From assembly GCA_018881555.1 (NCBI GenBank), contig JACAXG010000121.1:749717-813716 (forward strand): a DNA stretch of 64,000 nucleotides. The letters run 5' to 3'. A program made the translations under genes and the position numbers. Origin of the DNA: Amblyornis subalaris (taxonomy: Eukaryota; Chordata; Aves; Passeriformes; Ptilonorhynchidae). Shown here one piece after another: positions 60,603-64,000 of the stretch (its first letter is position 1; every line of letters starts with the position of its first letter). A model generated the notes under the pieces. The model did no database searches and was not told where the DNA came from. It was given only the letters and a program-made list of their open reading frames with translations.

Positions 60603-63600
60603 GTTATGACAGGTAGCACTAATGCTGATAAAAGCCATTATGAAACTTGCTAAGACCTGTGGACAGAGCATGCGAGAATGAAACTTTCAGGGCTTCGTTT
60701 GCTAAAGTCTTTCATTCTTCCAATGGGCAAAATAATTAATTTAATTACTATGCCAATAGCCCTTTATTTTTGCAAACGAATGGAGGCACAAATCATAGGC
60801 TAATTCATATCTCTGTTTAGCCACAAAAAATTCAGTACCTAATCATGTCATTTTTTTTTTTACCTCCATTTATCTATTTACAGCTACCAAAGCTTAGGTG
60901 AAATATGTGTGTACAAATTACACCTCTCAAAAGTGAAGTATAAAAGTTTGGACATTAACCTTCATTGTTCCAGTTATCACATTAAACTGTCTCCTCTGAC
61001 AAATGGACACAAGGAACATTCAAAGATTGCTGTATCGATGTAATACAAGTTATGTGCATCTCTGGGTTTGCTAGGGATGGTGTTTCCGGTCAAATGGGTC
61101 AGATAAGCAGGGTTTTTTCTGCAGGAATGAAAATTCAATAGGGGAATCATTCATGCAGGTTCTCAGTGCAAATGCAAGGCATGTAGCCAGCTTTTCAAAG
61201 TTTCTGTCTCTTTAGATACTGTATAATACCTGTCTGACTTCATAAAGGAGGCCTGGAGAACAAACAAATAATAAAACCTACTGCCCTGCTTTAATATTCA
61301 TTAATATTTCACCTGATAACTGATAAAAGATAGCGTGCAAGAAGAACGGGCATTGCTGGAAGAGCTTGAAACGCTTTATTCCCACCAACATCTCCATAAA
61401 GTAACTGTCTGAAAAGCTTGAGGTGTACAAACTGCATGCTGTTTCACAATACATTTTATGCTGGATGCTTTTTTCTAAGAAGAAAAAACCAAAAACATTA
61501 ATACCTTTCTTTATGAAAGCTGGATAGCCACTGACTACTTCTATCGCTGCTCAGGGCAGTATGCTAAGCACTGAAGCAAACACAGAGCTGCTGGAAAAAT
61601 CNAAATCAGAGTGAACACTAGGAGTTTGCAGAGACCGCGTCCTCATCCAGAGGAAGAAAGCAAAAGAAGTCCTCTGCCCCAAGGTCTTTTGAGGCCACTG
61701 ACNTGCAAGATAATGGGAATGCCTTGAAACAAACCACCCCTGGAACAGAAATCCAAGTCAACTTGGAACCCTGCAAAAACCTTGCCCTTGAGTGAGGGGT
61801 GTGTACAACATCACCCACGTGTTTCTTTCCCCTCCTTGAGCTGGGAAACTGGAGAAGTGAACTATGATGCGTGAACAATCCCCATCCCTTTTGGCACCCA
61901 GCCTTACAAATAATATTCCAAACCAAGAAAACCACAGTATTCTTGTTTTTATCAGTTGTGCCANCAGCAAGCCTTCAAACCAGACGCTTCGCTGTTTGCT
62001 GGACAAATGATTGACAGAAAACACTGGGAGTCATAAAGGAGACAGTTATATTTTTGGGTTCTGATGAGGCTGGGCAATGGACAAAAGTGACTATCAGAAA
62101 CTGTACATACTTTTCCTGGTACTTAGTTAATACTGATAATCATTCCAATGCCACTTTTTGCCATAGTTTGCAAGACAGGACTAGACAAGTGCAAATTGGT
62201 TCCTATCTGCAGCTGNAGGGGTAGTGAGGATGATACTTGGAGCTCTACTTTCTATTACAGTTACTGCAGCATACTACAAAATTTTGACCTACGTGTATTT
62301 AAGGATAGATATGAGCCTTGAAGATTGGATTTGGGTAGAAATTCTCTTTAAGTAACCTGGCTGTGAAAACACAGCTACAGAAGAGGCCACAGGAAGGCAT
62401 TCCTAATCATAATAACAACTAATAGAATGAACACAGCTCTTCCAGGAGCATGATTCACAGAGTTTTTTCAGCCATATTCTGTATAACACGAAATATAAAA
62501 TCTCATTCCCCCTTATTCCTTTCAAAGAGGTCCCTAGACTGCCCTGCTATTCCAACCACCCTATATTTACAAATATTTCCTGCAATCCCATACACCCTTA
62601 TTCAGCAATGAGTCAGTTCCACTGGCAAGCCCCTTGTGAAAGGTCGATTTGAAGTCTCTCTCTTTCCTGCCAATCCTAAGCAGGACGTGGTCTCTTACCA
62701 GGGACTTGGTCACCTCTCCCAGCATCACAAGAATGGTCACTTGGCTTTCAGTCTGTCACAAAGCCTGAATCAGCTTCCCTCTGTGTCTTCATGACAAAAA
62801 CCATACTCAGGCTTAATCTGTGCATGGAATGTAGTCCATCTCACATGCCTGTGGTGTAATTTCATTACTACCATGCTGTGTTTGAGGCACACCAAACACA
62901 TTTGCTACAGCAGCTCATATGTTTGACAGCTGCGAAACTGCCTCTGAGAGTTTTCCTTTTGACTCTTCTTTTGGTCCTAAACAAAGCTGTATCTCCAATC
63001 TTCCAGCTGATTATCACACTCCACTCTTCCAGTCAGACTATTTTCTTCAATTTCTTAGTATTCCTTGTACCATGTGATACACAGTAAATTCCCTGGCTCC
63101 AAGGGAAAGTATCCTTTTTTTGTTCACTTAAGAAATTCCAATTGCTTCTGNTATGCAGCACTAGCATTTCTGCAGCACACCTTCCCTGGATTTTGTACTG
63201 GGAATTTAAACTACACAAAGACACAATTGCTAATCCCATACCAGACACTTGTAGTTCGTTCAAACATTTCTTTCTCTTTTTTCTCCCACTCCACTGTTCC
63301 TGCCTTCATTCCATGTAAGCTTTATACTTCTAGCTCCATATGTACTTTTCTCACCATCCCAAACAACATTTAACTTTACATATGCAAAAAAAACAAGTCT
63401 TCCNTTTAGAGAGTTTAATAATCCCAAAATCTGGATTACTGCAAACCACTCAAACCACCAGCATTCTGCCACAGAGGAACAGGGGCTCTGAGAAATCAGT
63501 TCAGTGCTTGAGGTCACATGAGTTTTTGGGGCTTTTCTGTTAGTATTTTAGATATTCAAACAGGAGTTCCAACCATTAATGCAGAAGTAAAATACATTAG

Positions 63601-64000
63601 TGAATTACATCAGGAAAGTCAAACCACTGCTGCCACAGGATGAATACACTTACTATGAATATTAATGCATCTCTTGGAATTAAAAGTTAATACTTAACAT
63701 ACATACCACGAAGTTTAAAATCTTACAAACATTGCAGGGAGAGGAAGAGGAGGAATGAACAAATGAGACAAGCGCCAGAGTTTGGACATGTTACTGATTT
63801 CACAAATTAAAGTGTATTTCTTAGATAAGCTAAAATATTTCCACGTGTGACAGGACAACTTGCCACTGTGAAAAATTCCTTGTAATGCGAGCGAGTCTGC
63901 AAGGATTTGTTTTAGGTTTCCGACCTCGCCCACCACACTGCAGAAGGGTAGATCCATCACTGCCTGCACTATAAACACCCTGAGCTGGGCAATGAGATTG

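Larger units (their letters stand above)
44670..64000 (-). other. ITPR2: ITPR2 intron (3' part), running off the window
   Basis: More than 19.3 kb with no further ITPR2 exon that I could find. I looked on the - strand for the MWHYL, TFADLRSEKQ and TGPESYVA signatures of the preceding exon and saw none, so the next exon is probably past 64000. Contents are a 31-base poly-T run at 46837-46867, a CR1 tail at 54031-54078, GC-rich patches at 49.2-49.4, 53.0-53.3 and 59.55-59.85 kb, and AT-rich DNA with an inverted repeat at 60.55 kb. A stretch without any N runs from about 57.83 to 61.60 kb. Confidence 0.7.

Noticed and set aside
44670..64000. Search for the preceding ITPR2 exon (MWHYL, TFADLRSEKQ, TGPESYVA)
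   Set aside because: None of these signatures was found by eye on the - strand. The exon is probably outside the window, though a visual search can miss it.
1..64000. CRISPR arrays, rRNA, tRNA genes, bacterial or phage systems
   Set aside because: No spaced direct repeats, tRNA cloverleaf or rRNA wording were seen. The intron-bearing vertebrate genes and CR1 elements show this is eukaryotic nuclear DNA.

Overview
This is a piece of vertebrate nuclear DNA, most likely from a bird. It holds the 3' parts of two intron-containing genes that point toward each other, with about 28 kb of apparently gene-free DNA between them. The bird assignment rests on CR1 LINE fragments whose 3' ends read like the chicken-type CR1 I know, on the high GC of some exons, and on the protein sequences, which resemble the human proteins closely but not exactly. 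A turtle or crocodile cannot be ruled out from sequence alone. Single N characters are scattered through the window and look like ambiguous or heterozygous base calls in a draft assembly. None falls inside a recognised exon.

Left (1-12 kb, + strand): the last two coding exons of sarcospan (SSPN), a four-membrane-span protein of the dystrophin-sarcoglycan complex. Exon 2 is 6143-6229 and exon 3 is 11038-11403. The first coding exon lies before the window. Intron 1 contains a CpG-dense patch at about 2.85-3.19 kb.

Middle (12-40.3 kb): no convincing gene. It holds two clear CR1 LINE fragments on the + strand (26.6 and 31.3 kb), one short CR1 tail on the - strand (39.5 kb), old palindromic repeats built on TTTACA/TGTAAA, short tandem duplications, homopolymer runs and several CpG-island-like blocks (13.3, 15.3, 15.9 and 19.6 kb). 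The 19.6 kb block carries a perfect CRE palindrome abutting an inverted CCAAT box. It is the best candidate for an undescribed promoter in the window.

Right (40.3-64 kb, - strand): the 3' end of ITPR2, the type 2 inositol 1,4,5-trisphosphate receptor. The terminal coding exon is 43164-43250 and the preceding exon is 44508-44669. A likely 2.8 kb 3' UTR ends near 40.32 kb, and more than 19 kb of the next intron runs off the window edge. The two exons encode the cytosolic C-terminal coiled coil and tail of the calcium channel. The convergent SSPN/ITPR2 pair matches the human arrangement on 12p, so this is conserved synteny. SSPN and ITPR2 are not functionally coupled in any way the sequence shows.

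I found no operon, CRISPR array, rRNA, tRNA or complete mobile element, and nothing I would call a new biological system. The observations most worth checking are the orphan CpG islands, the GC-rich LTR-like block with an 11-bp inverted repeat inside the ITPR2 3' UTR, and the small set of palindromic ancient repeats.
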